Made by a program: the position numbers and the translations under genes
Notes under the pieces: model-generated
Seen by the model: only the letters and a program-made list of their open reading frames with translations
Database searches by the model: none
Told to the model about the DNA's origin: nothing
Shown: positions 10,753 to 22,744 of the stretch, in pieces
How positions within the stretch are numbered: position 1 is the first letter of the stretch
Layout of the letters: every line of letters starts with the position of its first letter
NCBI GenBank assembly: GCA_020631735.1
Contig: CM036197.1
Span: forward strand, 48,593,880 to 48,657,879
Origin: Saccharum officinarum
Lineage: Eukaryota; Streptophyta; Magnoliopsida; Poales; Poaceae
Direction of reading: 5' to 3'
Length of the DNA: 64,000 nucleotides

Positions 10753-12675
10753 TTTTTTTCCGAAATCGCGACTTCACGCGTTTTGCATTAAGAAGAAGGC
10801 CGGAAGAGCGGCAAGTAACCGATACAAAGGAATCGTAAGTAATCCATGGATTACCAACGAAGTCCCCAACACAAACACAAAGCAAGAAACCTGAGGGGGG
10901 GAACCTCCACCTGACCACCCTCGCTAACTGAACCTAGTACAAAAGGACTCAACACCTAGGTAGCCGCGTAGTGAAGCCAAAGATGAAACAGCGGCAGAGC
11001 ATCCGCTAGAACGAATGGTGGCTGCATCCACCCAAGCACAAGGACCATCAACGCGGCAAAGCATCCGCGGATGGGGCCGACACGCTCGCAGCAGCAAAGC
11101 ATCTGCATGCAAGGGGGCCTAAGCAACACCGGCGGCGAAGCATCCGCCGAAGCAACGAGACCATCAACGCGGCAAAGCATCCGCGGATGGGGGCAACACA
11201 CTCCCAGCAACGTGAGAGGGGCCCTAAGCGACGAATACGGCTATAGGCACCAGCTGACATGAAGCACAACTAGAAGCAGCACAACGGCCAGGACGACGAA
11301 GGAGCGACAGCAGTAGGAGCACGAGCGTGGCACAGGGGAATGGGGCTCAAGAACAACGCCTCCAGGGAGGTGTGTGGCGCTGAATGCGTCACCGTCGTCC
11401 GTCCGGCCACTGCCGGACTGAGCTTTCGCTCAGATCACCATGCACCCCCGGCGACCCCCACCGACGGACCGAGCACTAGACGACGCCTCCAAGAAGGTTA
11501 CGACGCTGGCGCGCCACCGTCGTCCGTCCAAGGGAGGGCAGGGTTTTCACCCCAGGATAGCAGGCCGAAAGGAGGCCGCCATCAGCTCGGGGAGGTCTTG
11601 GCGGGGGTGGCGCCCGTGCCAGGCCACCCGGACACAACCCCCGACGACGCTAGGTCGAAGGCCGTTGCCGACAGGCACGGCCGCGGGCACCCACGCTGAT
11701 GAGGAGCCCGTCGGCGCCGTAAGCAGTGGGGCCGTCCACGAGGGGCCTGTCGGCCACCAGGAGCCCGTCGAACAGGGCATGCCTGGACCGGTCCACCGCG
11801 TCGGCAGCCGAAGCAGCACCGGGCGGCGCCGGGGTGCGGCTGGACGTGCCCGCCACGGCCAGCCAGGGGGCACACCAGCACCCGTCGCAGCCAGCCACAG
11901 GGACGCCGGCCGCCGGCCGCGCCGCGCCCAGGAGCGCAGCAGCGTGGGGGAGGGGCACCGCGCTGGCCGACCGCCGTCTGGCTGCCAGGCGGCCCGGATC
12001 CGTCACGCCGCCACCGCCGCCGAGTTGCCGGAGTAGGAGGCGCCGGCCGCCGCAGTGGAACCGTCCCGGCCGCCATCGAGCGCTAGATCGCCGGCCGACC
12101 ATCGCCCGTCCACAGGACCAGGCGAGGAGGGGGCGGATCCGGCCGCTGAGGCAAGGGGAGGACGGATCTGGGTGGCAGCGCCCCGGATCCGGCTGTGCAC
12201 CGGCGTCCGCCCGCCGTTCGCCGCCGAGTTGCCGGAGTAGTAGGCGCCGGCCGCCGCAGTGGAACCGTCCCGGCCGCCGTCGAGCGCTAGATCGCCGGCC
12301 GACCATCGCCCGTCCACAGGACCAGGCGAGGAGGGGGCGGATCCGGCCGCTGAGGCAAGGGGAGGACGGATCTGGGTGGCAGCGCCCCGGATCCGGCTGT
12401 GCACCGGCGTCCGCCCGCCGTTCGCCGCCGAACCACCGGAGGGGAGTGGTGGAGGGGGTAGGAGAAGTTGGGGGTGGAGGGGGGGGAGCGCGAGCGGGGC
12501 ACCTTTTTGAGTGCCAACGCCGCTGGCCGCCGCCGCCGCCACCACGGCAGGGGCAGCGACGGCGGCCGGAGTGAGGCCGTGGGAGAGGGGGCTTCGGTGG
12601 CAGCGCAGTCGCCCCCCGAGTCGCCCGTTGGGGGACGCTCGGGGGGGTTGCCGGATTACAGTGGTACGTGGATCA
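10753..12675 (-). mobile_element. non-autonomous LINE-like retroposon inserted in WAK-3
   Basis: The insertion is bounded by a 14-bp target duplication CCACAGAGAACCAT (10739-10752 and 12676-12689). A T run follows the left copy, so on the minus strand the element ends in a poly-A tail. This combination is the mark of target-primed reverse transcription (LINE machinery). The minus-strand 5' part (12675 to about 11300) is very GC-rich and the 3' part (about 11300-10760) resembles a 3' UTR. I see no endonuclease or reverse transcriptase, so it must have been moved by another LINE. It contains a 204-bp tandem duplication. The open frames in it are compositional. Confidence 0.7.
12019..12430. repeat. 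204-bp tandem duplication inside the LINE-like element
   Basis: The segment beginning GCCGAGTTGCCGGAGTAG recurs with a period of 204 bp (about 12019 and 12223) and the two copies are nearly identical. GC-rich LINE 5' regions often hold repeated promoter monomers, so this could be a two-monomer 5' UTR. That is an inference from position only. Confidence 0.85.
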
Positions 12676-12887
12676 CCACAGAGAACCATCGACCAGTGGT
12701 CACTGGAGAGAGGTGATTGGGACATGTTCGTGGAATCGGATATCCCCGGTAGCATTGGCATGCAGATGCATAAGCCTGAATAGCACCATAGATAAAGAAG
12801 GCGTTGCTGGAAGCAATTTTGGGCGGGCACGGTGCAGCTGCTCCAAAGGATTTGAGGGCAATCCTTACATGGCTAATGGATGCCAAG

Positions 12888-13381
12888 GTACTGCTTGCTG
12901 CTGAGTGCTGAGTTTACTCTTTTTTCTTTCCACTCATGAGCGGAACTGCAAATGGAACGAATAGAACGGAGCGGCCACGTTGTACGTCCCGTGTTTCGCA
13001 AGTTTGGGACGTTAGCGTTTTGGAAGAAAATCTGGTGGAGACAGTATGCACGTGGTAGTCTTGCATGCATATGTTGGATGGCTGCCGCGTGGACGTGGTA
13101 TGAATCTAATGGCAAGCGTAGGTAGCGGACAGGGGGAGCCTGGGCGACGACGGGAGAAACACCTGACCGCGTGGGACCAGCGGCAAAGCAAGGGTGGGCA
13201 GCAGATGAGGCACAATCGTAGATTCCTCTAGATGGATACGCGACACCAGCGTGTATGCACGGGAGTCTGGCGTATGCACCCAATTTTTTTTTTCCAGCGT
13301 TTTGGCAATTTGGCCTGATAGGGCTCGAGAAGATGGGCCTATTAGCGGGGCAAGGCGGCTGTGGCCTTAGGGATGAGCCCA
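12888..13381. other. flank between WAK-3 exon 1 and a LINE remnant, no gene seen
   Basis: The region begins with the GT donor of WAK-3 exon 1 and presumably holds part of its intron 1. I searched for the EGF motif (DIDEC) and kinase motifs and did not find them. Confidence 0.5.
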
Positions 13382-14650
13382 TTTTTTTTACGGAGGTAAA
13401 CCCTATTTTTATAAAGCAAACAAGGAACAGATATAAAGTAGCTGGGGATACTTGCTTACAAAGAAGGATTTACTGCCGTGCACACCATCAGCCAAACTGA
13501 GAAACGATAACACCCGTGAACGTAACAGACCCCCAGACTTGAGCAAAACAGCAAACGACCTTATCATGCTAACTTGCCTTGCCAAGTTTGTTTTTGAATG
13601 ATTCCTAGAGAATGTAGGCTGTCTTGATGTCTGAATCTTGGTGTGTCGTTTGTGCTATCTAGCTATCCGAGCAAGCTCTGCTTTAAAGTTAGCATTTGCA
13701 TGGAAGAAGTTGGTCCCTACGTCTCCAAACTTTATCTAGTTAATTGTTCCTCTTTGCCTCAGATAAGTTCTTTACTGTTGCAATAAAGAAATTAGCTTTT
13801 CTATTAGAATCTTCCTAAAGTTCCATTCAGGCACACTAAGGTCCCTATGTTCCTCCACTGTCCCTAGTAAAGTGATGGTGAACTTTACATAGAGATTTTG
13901 TATTGAGGCTCCAAAGTTGAGACTACCACACTTTGAGTATCATTCGGAGATTTTCGAACTTGGCACTAATGATTTTTGCTTTGTATGTCCGATTGGTGGG
14001 CAGAGACCAATCATGTTGTGTACTTGTGTTATGGACACGGAGTTTTCATGCTCACACCAATAGTTTTCAAATCTGAATGTTTTCCCCTTCGGGATGTCAG
14101 TGGAGATATCAATGATACAAGGACAGTGATATCAAGTTTCGTTTACAAGGCTTATGACAGAGGCTTCAGGGTATGAAAGGGTCCAAGAGTTAGAGGTGAA
14201 GAATCAATCCAGCCTTTCGAGGAGAGGTAGAGCCTGTTTATTTGACCAAGTAAATTTCCTTCCAAGTAAGGGCAGCTCAACTAGCCCAAGGGCACTCATA
14301 GCTTCATTAAAGAGTAGCATCTCATTGATAACTCCTCCCAGTTTGTTTCTGTCCTCGAGTTTCCTGGTTAGGTTCAAATCTCCAAGGATTAGTCAATCCA
14401 TTTCTTCAGGCATTTCAGTGCTTTTGAACCATTGTAAGAATTATCTTTTCCCTTTGCTAACACATGGGCCACAAACGTTTTGTTAGTAACCAGCTTGCTT
14501 GTTGTGTAAGTAGGTGAATTGAGTGGAAAGACTGTAGGAATTTTGGAAGGCTAGTTTGCCTTTGAAAATTTTGCTTTTTTCCATCCAACACTTAAATTGA
14601 CGTGACAATGGTTGAATCTGAGATTCTATATATAAAATTGACCTTCTTAA
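13382..14650 (-). mobile_element. decayed LINE with endonuclease domain remnant
   Basis: A T run near 13382 on the plus strand is the poly-A tail of a minus-strand element. Reading the minus strand from about 14500 to 13990 gives a degraded LINE-type endonuclease: a LILGDLNL motif, then GLVELPLLGRKFTWSN, LLERLD, and later KTFRFENYW-like sequence, with several stops and frame changes. No reverse transcriptase is visible; the element jumps from the endonuclease end to a 3' UTR-like stretch, so the middle is probably deleted. The 5' part is interrupted by the solo LTR at 14651-19815 and appears to continue at 19821. Confidence 0.65.
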
Positions 14651-17600
14651 TGTAACACCCCGGGTGTTAAGCTAGCATTGCATTACATTAATGAGCATAA
14701 GCATGTCCATATGGCATTCATTCATAATCATTAAGTGAACCATGTGGAAACATGCTCATGAAACAAGTGAAACATGCATTTATAACTAATGCAACATGGT
14801 GTTTTCTTTATGCCCTGCCTAGATTTTTGTGTGCAATAATGCAAATGTGCCCCTAGGGCTATAAAAATATTTGATTCTTGCTTAGGACATAAAATGAAGC
14901 TAAGTTTGTGTTGGTGGTTTCATCAACTTCAAATTTGAAATTTTATTAACCTTGTTTGACTTTTAAATGGATTGCTTTGACTTGCTTTAAATATTAGTAT
15001 AAAATCTTTGTTTACAAATGGGACCTAAACAAAAGTTGTAGAGAATTTTATGAGGAACAAATTTTGTTTTGGGGCCATGTCTTGAAAATGTTTTGAAATT
15101 GCTCAAAAATGCGTTTTGGTGCTGTTTATTAAAAAAAGAAATGAAAATGGGCAGCGCGCCCCAGTTCTCGGCCCAGTGGGCTGGCGGCCCACTCCCGTGT
15201 CGCGCCCCGACCGCGCGCCCGCCCTGTTCCGCTTGCCGCGCACCGCGTGGCTGCTGGTCACCGGCGGCCGTGGGCGGTGGCCGCGCCTTGGCAGCGCCAT
15301 CAAGGCCGCGGTCCGAGCCGCGTCTGTCCGCGCCCGCCTCACTCCGCTTTGCCTCGCTCCTCTCTCTCCCTCGCCAGCAGCAGCCGCAAGCGCCGCCGCG
15401 CCATTGCCGGCCGCGGAGCTTCCGCGCCTCCGCCGTTTGCTCGTGTCCGCGCCTCCGCCATCAACCGCTTGACCTCGCCGTGCCACCCGCCGCCGTTATC
15501 GGCAAGGTGAGAGGGCCGATTTGGCCGCACTCCTCCCCCGTCCGCCATGGCGGAGCTCGCCGGAGCTTGGCTCCGTGCGGGCGACCCTACTCCGCTCCCT
15601 CTTTCTCCCTCTGTTCGCGCGCTTCAGCACCACCTCGACGCCGCGTAGCTAGTCCGCCACTTCCCGCGCCTCGCCGTGGCCGGAGTTGGCAGTTTCCCGT
15701 GGAGCAGTGCCACCGCTCGCCGGCGTCACTCGCTGTCGTCGCTAGTGCTTGCCTCCGCCCTCGTTTTCGCACCGCTGGATCCGCCTCGCCGTGAGGAAGC
15801 CTTTGGTGTTGGCCTTGCCGCCGGGGACCTCGCCCCCGGCGAGATCCCGGCCGGTCAACAACCTCCCCTGCCCTGGTTGACTGACCGGTGGGGCCAGTTT
15901 GACTCGGGGCCCAGCTGCCAACGCCTCGGGTGCACTGGATCTGGGTGCGCGTAGCAATTTAGGGTTTTGTTTTTAAAAGAAATGATTTTCCAGAAATTGT
16001 GAAAAAGCTTGTAAAAATCATATCTTGAGATCTAGGGCTCCAATTTGAGTGAAACAAATTTTGTTGTGCTTCTCTTGAGTAGATCTATCTATTAAAAATA
16101 TGAGATGCCATTTTTGTGATACTTTTATATAGATCTTTATTTAATTGTTAATATCTTGATAATCTTGTAAAATGCATATCGAATTCTAGTAATGTCAGAA
16201 CAATGTGATTCTTGTTTTGTTGGTCTTATAATGTCATGAAGATGCTATGAAAAATATATCCTCTGGTATGACTGTGGAAGAAATTGGATCTATGAATTAA
16301 GTGGAATAAATGCTTGTATCTTGTGAAATTTGTAGTAAATAAAATATGTATGATATATGCTTGGCAATTTTTCTACACTTCTCTTGTGCTAACAAGTAAG
16401 TAAGAAAAATATGAAATCTATTGTTTGATACTTTTCATAGTACAAAGTATTTTCATGTGCAATTATTCCATGTTGTTTGTCATTTTTGTGTAGGATGATA
16501 TGCTTATCATTTTGACTTGAAATTTTTATGGTAGACTCCAGTAAGCATGTTCAAGCTTCAGTAATTTTCTCAGAATTTTTTGGGCACTAAAAATATCTGT
16601 CTCTATTATGTCCTTTTAATAATAGATGCTAAATAAAGCTTAATTCAATTAATGTTGGTCATCCATGGTACTTTTATAGGCTTTTAGAATATTTGTGACC
16701 CGATGGTGTGATTGGTTAAGCTTAGTTTAAAGTTTACATAGCAAGTATATTTAATCGATTCACTTGTGTGTATGTATGAATGTCTTGTTTGTTGTGTGAA
16801 TAGTAACTAAAGAGGATATTTGCACCCACTTGGTAAAATAAAAGTAAAAGTGTTCATTCATATGCAAGCACTCATGTTCATCATATGTCATTTTTATACC
16901 ATGTGCATTCCTCGTATTTACCTACGCATATGCATCATACAGGATCGCAGGAGGGAACACCTATGGTGGAACTCGAGGATCTAGAAGGGGGAATCCCACA
17001 GGAGGTGCTCGGGGACGAGGAGCAGGACATGGAGTTACCGGAGTGCACCGATCACCAGCCTAGCTCGTTCGAGAAAGGCAAGCCCCGGAGCATTTCCCTC
17101 CCTACGGTTTGCAATTAATTAAATTGTGTCCTTTATGTTTAATGCATTAAGTTATAGGAATTATCTTGAAACCGTTGTTGCATATCCATATATTCCTTGT
17201 CTACCTCGTGCGTGTATATACACACACACACACACACATCTTTTCACCCTGCTAAGTCTAGGATCGAGTTAAATGCTTAGCCATGTTTAGACCGGTAGAA
17301 GTCGGGTGATTCCTGTCACCTGCGAGATATAGGTAGTTACTGGTCACTTTTGGCTATGTGTTGTTATCATGGAAATAACCAAGTGTTGATGGATAAATGG
17401 AGACCAGACATAATTTTATGGGGTTTTGAATTATAGTAATTCCATCTGTGTCGATTAAGGATCATACCGTTGTATGTCCCTCATGTCATGTTGAACGTAT
17501 GCCCCTCATTTAGCTGGCCGGATAAGTCGTTCCGACCGCGAAGCTAGTGACTCTATTCGGGCCGGGAATCGACCTGCTGATCGCACCGTATTGGATCTGG

Positions 17601-19815
17601 ATGGGGGACGATAGGGGTGCAAAGAGTGAGCCCAAGGGCAGGGTTAGCCTGATTCCTGGCAGTCAGATGGCCCCTGGGTACGGTGGTTCCTGTTGGTCCC
17701 ACGACTTTACCGGAATAGTGCCATTGATGACCTGTAGCTCACTTTAGCGAGTGAGTGTGGTTTATATGGGGAATAATACACCAGCTGGTTAGTAATCGAT
17801 TTGAATCGACATCGCTCCTGGATAGTGAGCACTTGACTTAAGCTACGTCATCGTAGTAATATTTATGGAAAATAAGGATGGTTATGTGGATGATGTTGGA
17901 AATGCTAAACCTGATATGATTACTATTGATGTTAATAATTAATCAAGTGTTTGCTTTAGTATAGATGCTCACCTAATATACTCAGGTTATAATAATAAGC
18001 TGTTGTTAAAATACTTAAAGTGGTTCATAGATGATAACTTACGCTTTTCCGCAAAAATGGGTCAAGCTAGCCCACTGAGATAAAGCCTTGCATGCTCCTT
18101 GATGTCAATTTATTTTAGTTTAAGATAGGTAAGTCTAGCTGAGTACCTTCTTGATGAGGACATGACACCAACGGATACGACAATTGATTATAAGGTGCAT
18201 TCGTTCCTATATTTGCATAGTAATTTTGGGTACAATTCACTTGGTTCTACATGTACATGTCGTTATTTGAATGTAGGTACAAATGTGTCTCAAAGTGCAA
18301 GTCCATCAAAGTTAAACTTTCGGTTCATCGGCAGCCCGATAGTGCTTCATTGGAAAGGCCATAACTCATCCATCCGGAGTGCGATCGAGGTCAATGAGCA
18401 CTTGATGGAAAGCTTATTTGATAAGCTTTCAAATAGATCTAGTCCCACCTCAATATCACATTGGCAAGGCCTCCAAATTATCGAGACATTCTGCCACTAT
18501 TTCTATCGGGTGCTACGGCGTCGTCGCGGGCTTGTTATTCACACTTGGGACCTAGGCCCACGTTGGAGCACGCCCCAAGAAGATGGAGAACACCTAAGAG
18601 ATTCCCAAGGACGTCCTCCTCCTTGGCCACCACCTTAGGAGTCAAGCAAGGGCGTCCAAGCCAAGTTGTAGGCCAAATCCATATCAAGTTCGAGTCTATC
18701 TCGGGCTCCAGGACCAGTCTGTAGTAAAATGGACGCCCAGGACGCATCTGGACTCCGTTTTCGATGATCCATATATGGATGGAAAGATAATTTCATAAGA
18801 TAACCAATGACTTTAGTTTTAAGCCCAAGTTCTATTAGAGTCAACAGGAATCATCGAAACAAGTTGACGTCCAGAATATGTCAGGGCGCTGCGTCGCCGT
18901 CTTTTGAGCCGTTTGGCCCTTGTAACGTGTCGAGACTTCTTAGCGACGTGAGTAGGGGTCCTTGGATGCCCCTTAGGCTTTATAATCAGTAGCTGCCGCC
19001 TATGTTAGGGTTTGAGTTTTGCTTTAGATCAATCTGTCTTTGAACAGTCGTCGTTATCGGTTTGCGAGACCCTAACTTCGAGTGCTTAATCATATATCCG
19101 CAATTGTCACTTCAATTGAGTTGCGTTTTATCTTGTTCTTACTTGTGTTCTTCGATTCGCAGCAGGAATTAGCCTTCATGGCGAGGTTAACCGGATTGTG
19201 ACACGATTGATAACCAGAGGAGACGTGCTGCTAAGGTTGCAGGGTTCGAATCTTTGTGATCTGAAGCCGGATCGGTGTGTCTCTTCCGACCAAATCAATA
19301 GTTATCTTGAACCTGACGAAGATCAGGAATCACATCCCCATCACTTCTCGTACTCAGGGTTTTTATTCCATTTATTGTTGCAGATGGTTAGATATACTAC
19401 GGCTATTGCATGAACTGTCTCTACCCTGCTGTGGGAGAAAACTAGACCATAGGCGTGGTCATTCCATATGTCTTATCCACCTGCTTTTATTGGACCAGAT
19501 CATGAACTGGCACTGTATTCGAACTTAAGTGTGTGTGGGCATGGATTTGAACTATTTGCTTCCGCTACTTAATTGTGAACTCGGTATTGTAATAACTCAA
19601 TGTTTAAACTCTGATGTATTCAGACTATGTGTGAATTTATACATGTGAACTGTGGATGCTGAACTATGTACGATCTTAGCTGAGTTGTTGAAAAGTTTGA
19701 AATCCTTCGTGATTTCACGGACTATCGGGTTTATATGGGTTCAAGTATGCTAATTCAACTGCTTTGGCAGGTGTTTTCGTACTTATGCTCTTATAAATTG
19801 ATCGGTTTTGTTACA
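14651..19815 (+). mobile_element. solo LTR of a Ty3/Gypsy-type element (outer), carrying a nested LTR
   Basis: It starts TGTAACACCCCGG and ends TTTTGTTACA, with a perfect 5-bp duplication CTTAA (14646-14650 and 19816-19820). No gag, pol, primer site or polypurine tract lies inside, so it is a solo LTR left by recombination between two LTRs. Removing the nested LTR at 18152-19343 leaves about 4.0 kb, long but within the range of some Gypsy lineages. A GC-rich block at 15150-15950 gives long open frames without recognisable motifs. Sequence around 17080-17290 resembles that at 61170-61370, so a second, truncated member of the family lies at 55671. Orientation is set by that match. Confidence 0.8.
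18152..19343. mobile_element. solo LTR nested inside the outer solo LTR
   Basis: It begins TGATGAGGACATGACACC and ends CACATCCCCATCA, giving TGATG/CATCA inverted ends. It is flanked by the 5-bp duplication CTTCT (18147-18151 and 19344-19348). Removing it joins CTGAGTACCTTCT to CGTACTCAGGG, which reads as continuous host LTR sequence. It is 1192 bp long with no coding domain. Confidence 0.75.
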
Positions 19816-19820
19816 CTTAA

Positions 19821-19990
19821 GAAGGTGCTTATCCTGACAATCTCTGTACTATGAACCTTATTTCTACAGTTTTGCATTTGGTTGTTTTTTTTTCAAATAA
19901 AAGAACATGATAAAGTAAGTTATATTTTGAGGTCATGCAAACGTTAAAAGTGGTATGCAAATAATATATTTCCTTGTCCTTTAAATAAAG
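19821..19990 (-). mobile_element. probable 5' continuation of the decayed LINE
   Basis: This stretch follows the right target duplication of the solo LTR, so it was contiguous with 14650 before that insertion. It has no recognisable domain. Its far boundary is a guess. Confidence 0.3.
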
Positions 19991-20170
19991 ATTATAGGCA
20001 AGCATTCAAACAAAAAAAGAACAATAAATACTTTTCGTTTTTCTATGATACCTTCGGAAAGCCTTGTACAACTAACAATTTCATCTTCAAACCGAGCTCG
20101 GAATGGGGGCTCCAAACCATTGGAAGCTCACGATCCCAACTCCAAACCAGCTTCAGAACTAAGGGCTTCG

Positions 20171-20540
20171 GATCAAAGCTCAGAAATTCAGAATAGGCTC
20201 CAAAGTCGAAACCATGATCTAATGCCTACTTTAATCGGTGGGTTCTTGCACTACAACAAACCTCTCAAATCACGACGGATTCAGAGGACATCACTAACAA
20301 CACAATATCCATGGCGATCGCATATTTTTCGTCATAGATTTGGACCAGTTGATCGGATCAAAGCTCAGAAAGTCAGAATAGGCTCCAAATTCCAAACCAT
20401 GATCTAATGCCTACTTTAATCGGTGGGTTCTTGCACTAGAACAAACCTCTCAAATCATGACGGATTCAGAGAACATCACTAACAACACAATATCCATGAC
20501 GATGACATATTTTTCGTCATAGATTTGGACCAGTGGATAC
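20171..20540. repeat. 185-bp tandem duplication
   Basis: A segment starting GATCAAAGCTCAGAAA recurs at 20171 and 20356, including CTTTAATCGGTGGGTTCTTG and TTTTTCGTCATAGATTTGG. The copies differ by a few substitutions. Motifs such as CACTACAAC and TTTCGTCATAGATT recall the ends of grass CACTA-type elements, but I cannot match two ends. Confidence 0.8.
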
Positions 20541-21292
20541 CTAGTCCAATAACTCATGATGTTTTATCCAGACTGTCATAGATTGTATGAATTTAAATTT
20601 GTCATACTCGAGTCAACCCAAAAAAATAGGCCACTTATACTTGGTGCAAATAGGAAAATTTTTTGAGCCATATAGGAATTGAATCGAACCCAGAGCTCAT
20701 AAGAAAAATAAACATCCATGCGGAGGGAAAAAAACTTGTTTAAAAATGAGCTATGTAAGAATCAAACCTAAGAGCTGATAAGAAGATTAAAAACTAATTA
20801 ATTTTTGTTCCTTTGGTATTTGTACTAGATGAAAGAGAACTCGGGCGTGACAAATATTGAAATCTTGAAAAGAAAATATGTGGATGCTTATTTGAACGTT
20901 CGATAGATATAAATTTTGTGGGAGTGGAATCGAAGAGAGAGAGAGAGTGCAATCGGAAAGGGCTATTAATTAAAGGAGAGAAATTGGAAGAGGAGCAGCA
21001 CCATAAAGAAAGCACAGATGTTTAATCATTTATATATACAAATTGTACAACATATTTTCTTTTCTTTGAGCGCACAAATCTTGTAAAGTTAGACGTTACA
21101 AATCTCTTATTTTGATCGGCAGCGTAGACAATTTTATGCATGCGATAATCCATATAGGTCTCCATATACATAATTACCTTTTACATGGCCGGAACTTTGT
21201 TCCCTTATAAAAAAAAATACCTTTTACATTCATGAGTGGTCTACTTTTCTAAAACAAAAATAATCATATGACAATAAAGTACTGCATATGAA
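20541..21292. other. AT-rich stretch, no gene seen
   Basis: No motif, terminal repeat or coding sequence that I recognise. The only structure is a short GA run near 20935-20947. Confidence 0.5.
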
Positions 21293-21890
21293 TTAGCATA
21301 ATGCAAAATCAAGAAGCTGTGGGACCCACCGGTCACTCCATCTCACCATCTGAGCATCCTTATCCTCCCAATCGTATAAAAAATATAAAGAAAAAATTTC
21401 ACTCTCACGGTCAAAGACACAGCATGAGGCTGAGCAGCCTGCACGGGAGGCAGCGCGGGGATGTTGCCGGTCGGCGGGAGGCGTCGGCGACGGCCTGTGT
21501 GGAGAGGCAACAGGCGGACTGCGGACACCAGTTGGAGAAGCAAGCGCGTCCGAATCCGAGCGTTGCGCCTCCGTTGTGGCATCTCCAAGCACGACGCGAG
21601 GTCGCGCCCGGATGCTACATGGCTGGGCGAGCGCGGAGCGCAGCGCCGCGAACACAGATGCGGTTGGGCAAGTTCCGCCATGTTCGCGTGGGCCGTGACT
21701 GCCCGGCGGGCTTCGCCGAGGCCGCGCTAGCGGCGACCTCCGCACTGGCACCAACACCGGCAGCCGCGCGCGCGGGGTGCGAGGAACCGAGCGCAAATTC
21801 GGAGGAGGACGTCGGCGCGAGGCCGGAGGCGAGAAGCGAGCAGAGGTAGAGTCGCGAGAATGCATGGGGAGGGTTGTAGAGAGGACGATC
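21293..21890. other. GC-rich block with uninterpretable open frames
   Basis: Overlapping open frames of up to 190 codons exist on both strands, all rich in R, A, P and S and with no motif I know. On the minus strand the block looks like the start of a GC-rich grass gene (5' UTR plus first exon), but no downstream exon can be named. It abuts the MITE at 21898. A captured gene fragment is possible. Confidence 0.35.
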
Positions 21891-21897
21891 CATTTTA

Positions 21898-22358
21898 GGG
21901 CTCCTTTGGATGTCAGGGGGGCAAATGCACGTGGATTTCAACACCAAAGGAGATTTTGACCCTGCACATGACATCCCCTCCCACTCCGGTGACAGTAACC
22001 CCACGGAGGCCAAATTCCTGCGGTGCAAGTGCAATCTGTGCAGAGCAGCAGCAGCAGCAGAGCAGAGCAGCAGCACGTAGGTGCGACACCATGTCTTACC
22101 ACTGCGAGGCGAGAGAGGGAGCAGACGCCGCCGCACCGCACGATGGCGAGAGAGAGAGCGCGCGAAGGGAAAGAGAAACACGAGGTCACGGTCGTTTTTT
22201 CTGTCCCCCGTGAATCGACGGGGAAGGGCTGAAAAGGCACGCGTTTCTCTCGTCCTGCATCGTATCCAAACGGGTGCCGGGGTAGACGGGGAAGCAAATT
22301 CGCGGGGTGTTTCTCCATCCGCGGATACCGGCGGGTTTTAGCGTATCCAAAGGAGCCC
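21898..22358. mobile_element. PIF/Harbinger (Tourist-like) MITE, 461 bp
   Basis: The ends are inverted repeats, GGGCTCCTTTGGAT at 21898 and ATCCAAAGGAGCCC ending at 22358, flanked by TTA on both sides (21895-21897 and 22359-22361). TTA target sites and GGG-starting ends fit the PIF/Harbinger superfamily. The interior is GC-rich and encodes no transposase, so it depends on an autonomous relative. Confidence 0.85.
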
Positions 22359-22490
22359 TTATTGGGGAATGTTGGTGCTTGAAATCAGGACGTGTGATTG
22401 CTAGTGGAGGGAGCCCAGGAGGCATGCATGCGCACGATCGCTGGAAAACGCAAGCGCGCGCAGCGGTGATGGTGTGCGACGGTTCTGTTA

Positions 22491-22744
22491 GCGTGAGTTG
22501 ATGTTGACGTGGCTTAACGAGGAGCTAGGAAAATATGCTAATGGGGTTTTTCTATTTAGGTATAGGAGAAAGGAGATAACGTCCAGAGGCAAAAAATAAA
22601 TATGTGGTGCAAAGGCAAAAGCGTGAGTTGGTGTTGACATGGCTTAATGAGGAGCTAGAAAAATATGCTAATTTAGGTACATGAGATAGGAGATAGGTGC
22701 AGAAGGAAAAACCAAAAAAATAAATATGTGGTGCAGAGGCAAAA
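22491..22744. repeat. 130-bp tandem duplication
   Basis: GCGTGAGTTG starts two copies at 22491 and 22621. Both continue through GAGGAGCTAG and AATAAATATGTGGTGCA with substitutions and small indels. No coding function is apparent. Confidence 0.85.

Larger units (their letters stand above)
9165..12887 (+). pseudogene. WAK-3: exon 1 of a WAK gene broken by two transposon insertions
   Basis: Pieces of a WAK ectodomain exon are visible at 9165-9387 (signal peptide, LPGCPETCGNITVPYPFG), 10209-10752 (LLVGDGVEVVGICLADGTVR through FIADQEWFVRNATV) and 12690-12887 (CSCSKGFEGNPYMANGCQ, then a GT donor at 12888). They are separated by a copia-like insertion and a LINE-like insertion, each with target duplications. 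Other damage includes a frame slip in an A7 run near 9205, a stop codon at 10568-10570 where relatives have a glutamine (GVGCC then TPIAAS), and a frame change near 12740-12755. No EGF or kinase exon follows before the next transposon. The ATG at 9165 is the likely original start, although the signal peptide reads in the next frame because of the A7 slip. Confidence 0.85.

Noticed and set aside
11340..12830. Long overlapping open frames on both strands
   Set aside because: GC-rich sequence inside a LINE-like element; translations are rich in R, P, A and G, lack motifs and repeat with the 204-bp duplication.
15069..15794. 241-codon open frame
   Set aside because: It lies in the GC-rich block of a solo LTR with known ends and duplication; no domain, and equally long frames run on the other strand.
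19240..19260. GGTTCGAATC resembling a tRNA T-loop
   Set aside because: It lies inside a solo LTR and no acceptor stem, D-arm or A box fits at the right spacing.
14651..19815. Full-length LTR retrotransposon with two LTRs
   Set aside because: No internal domain, primer site or repeated LTR sequence lies between the ends; the central insert is itself a bounded LTR.
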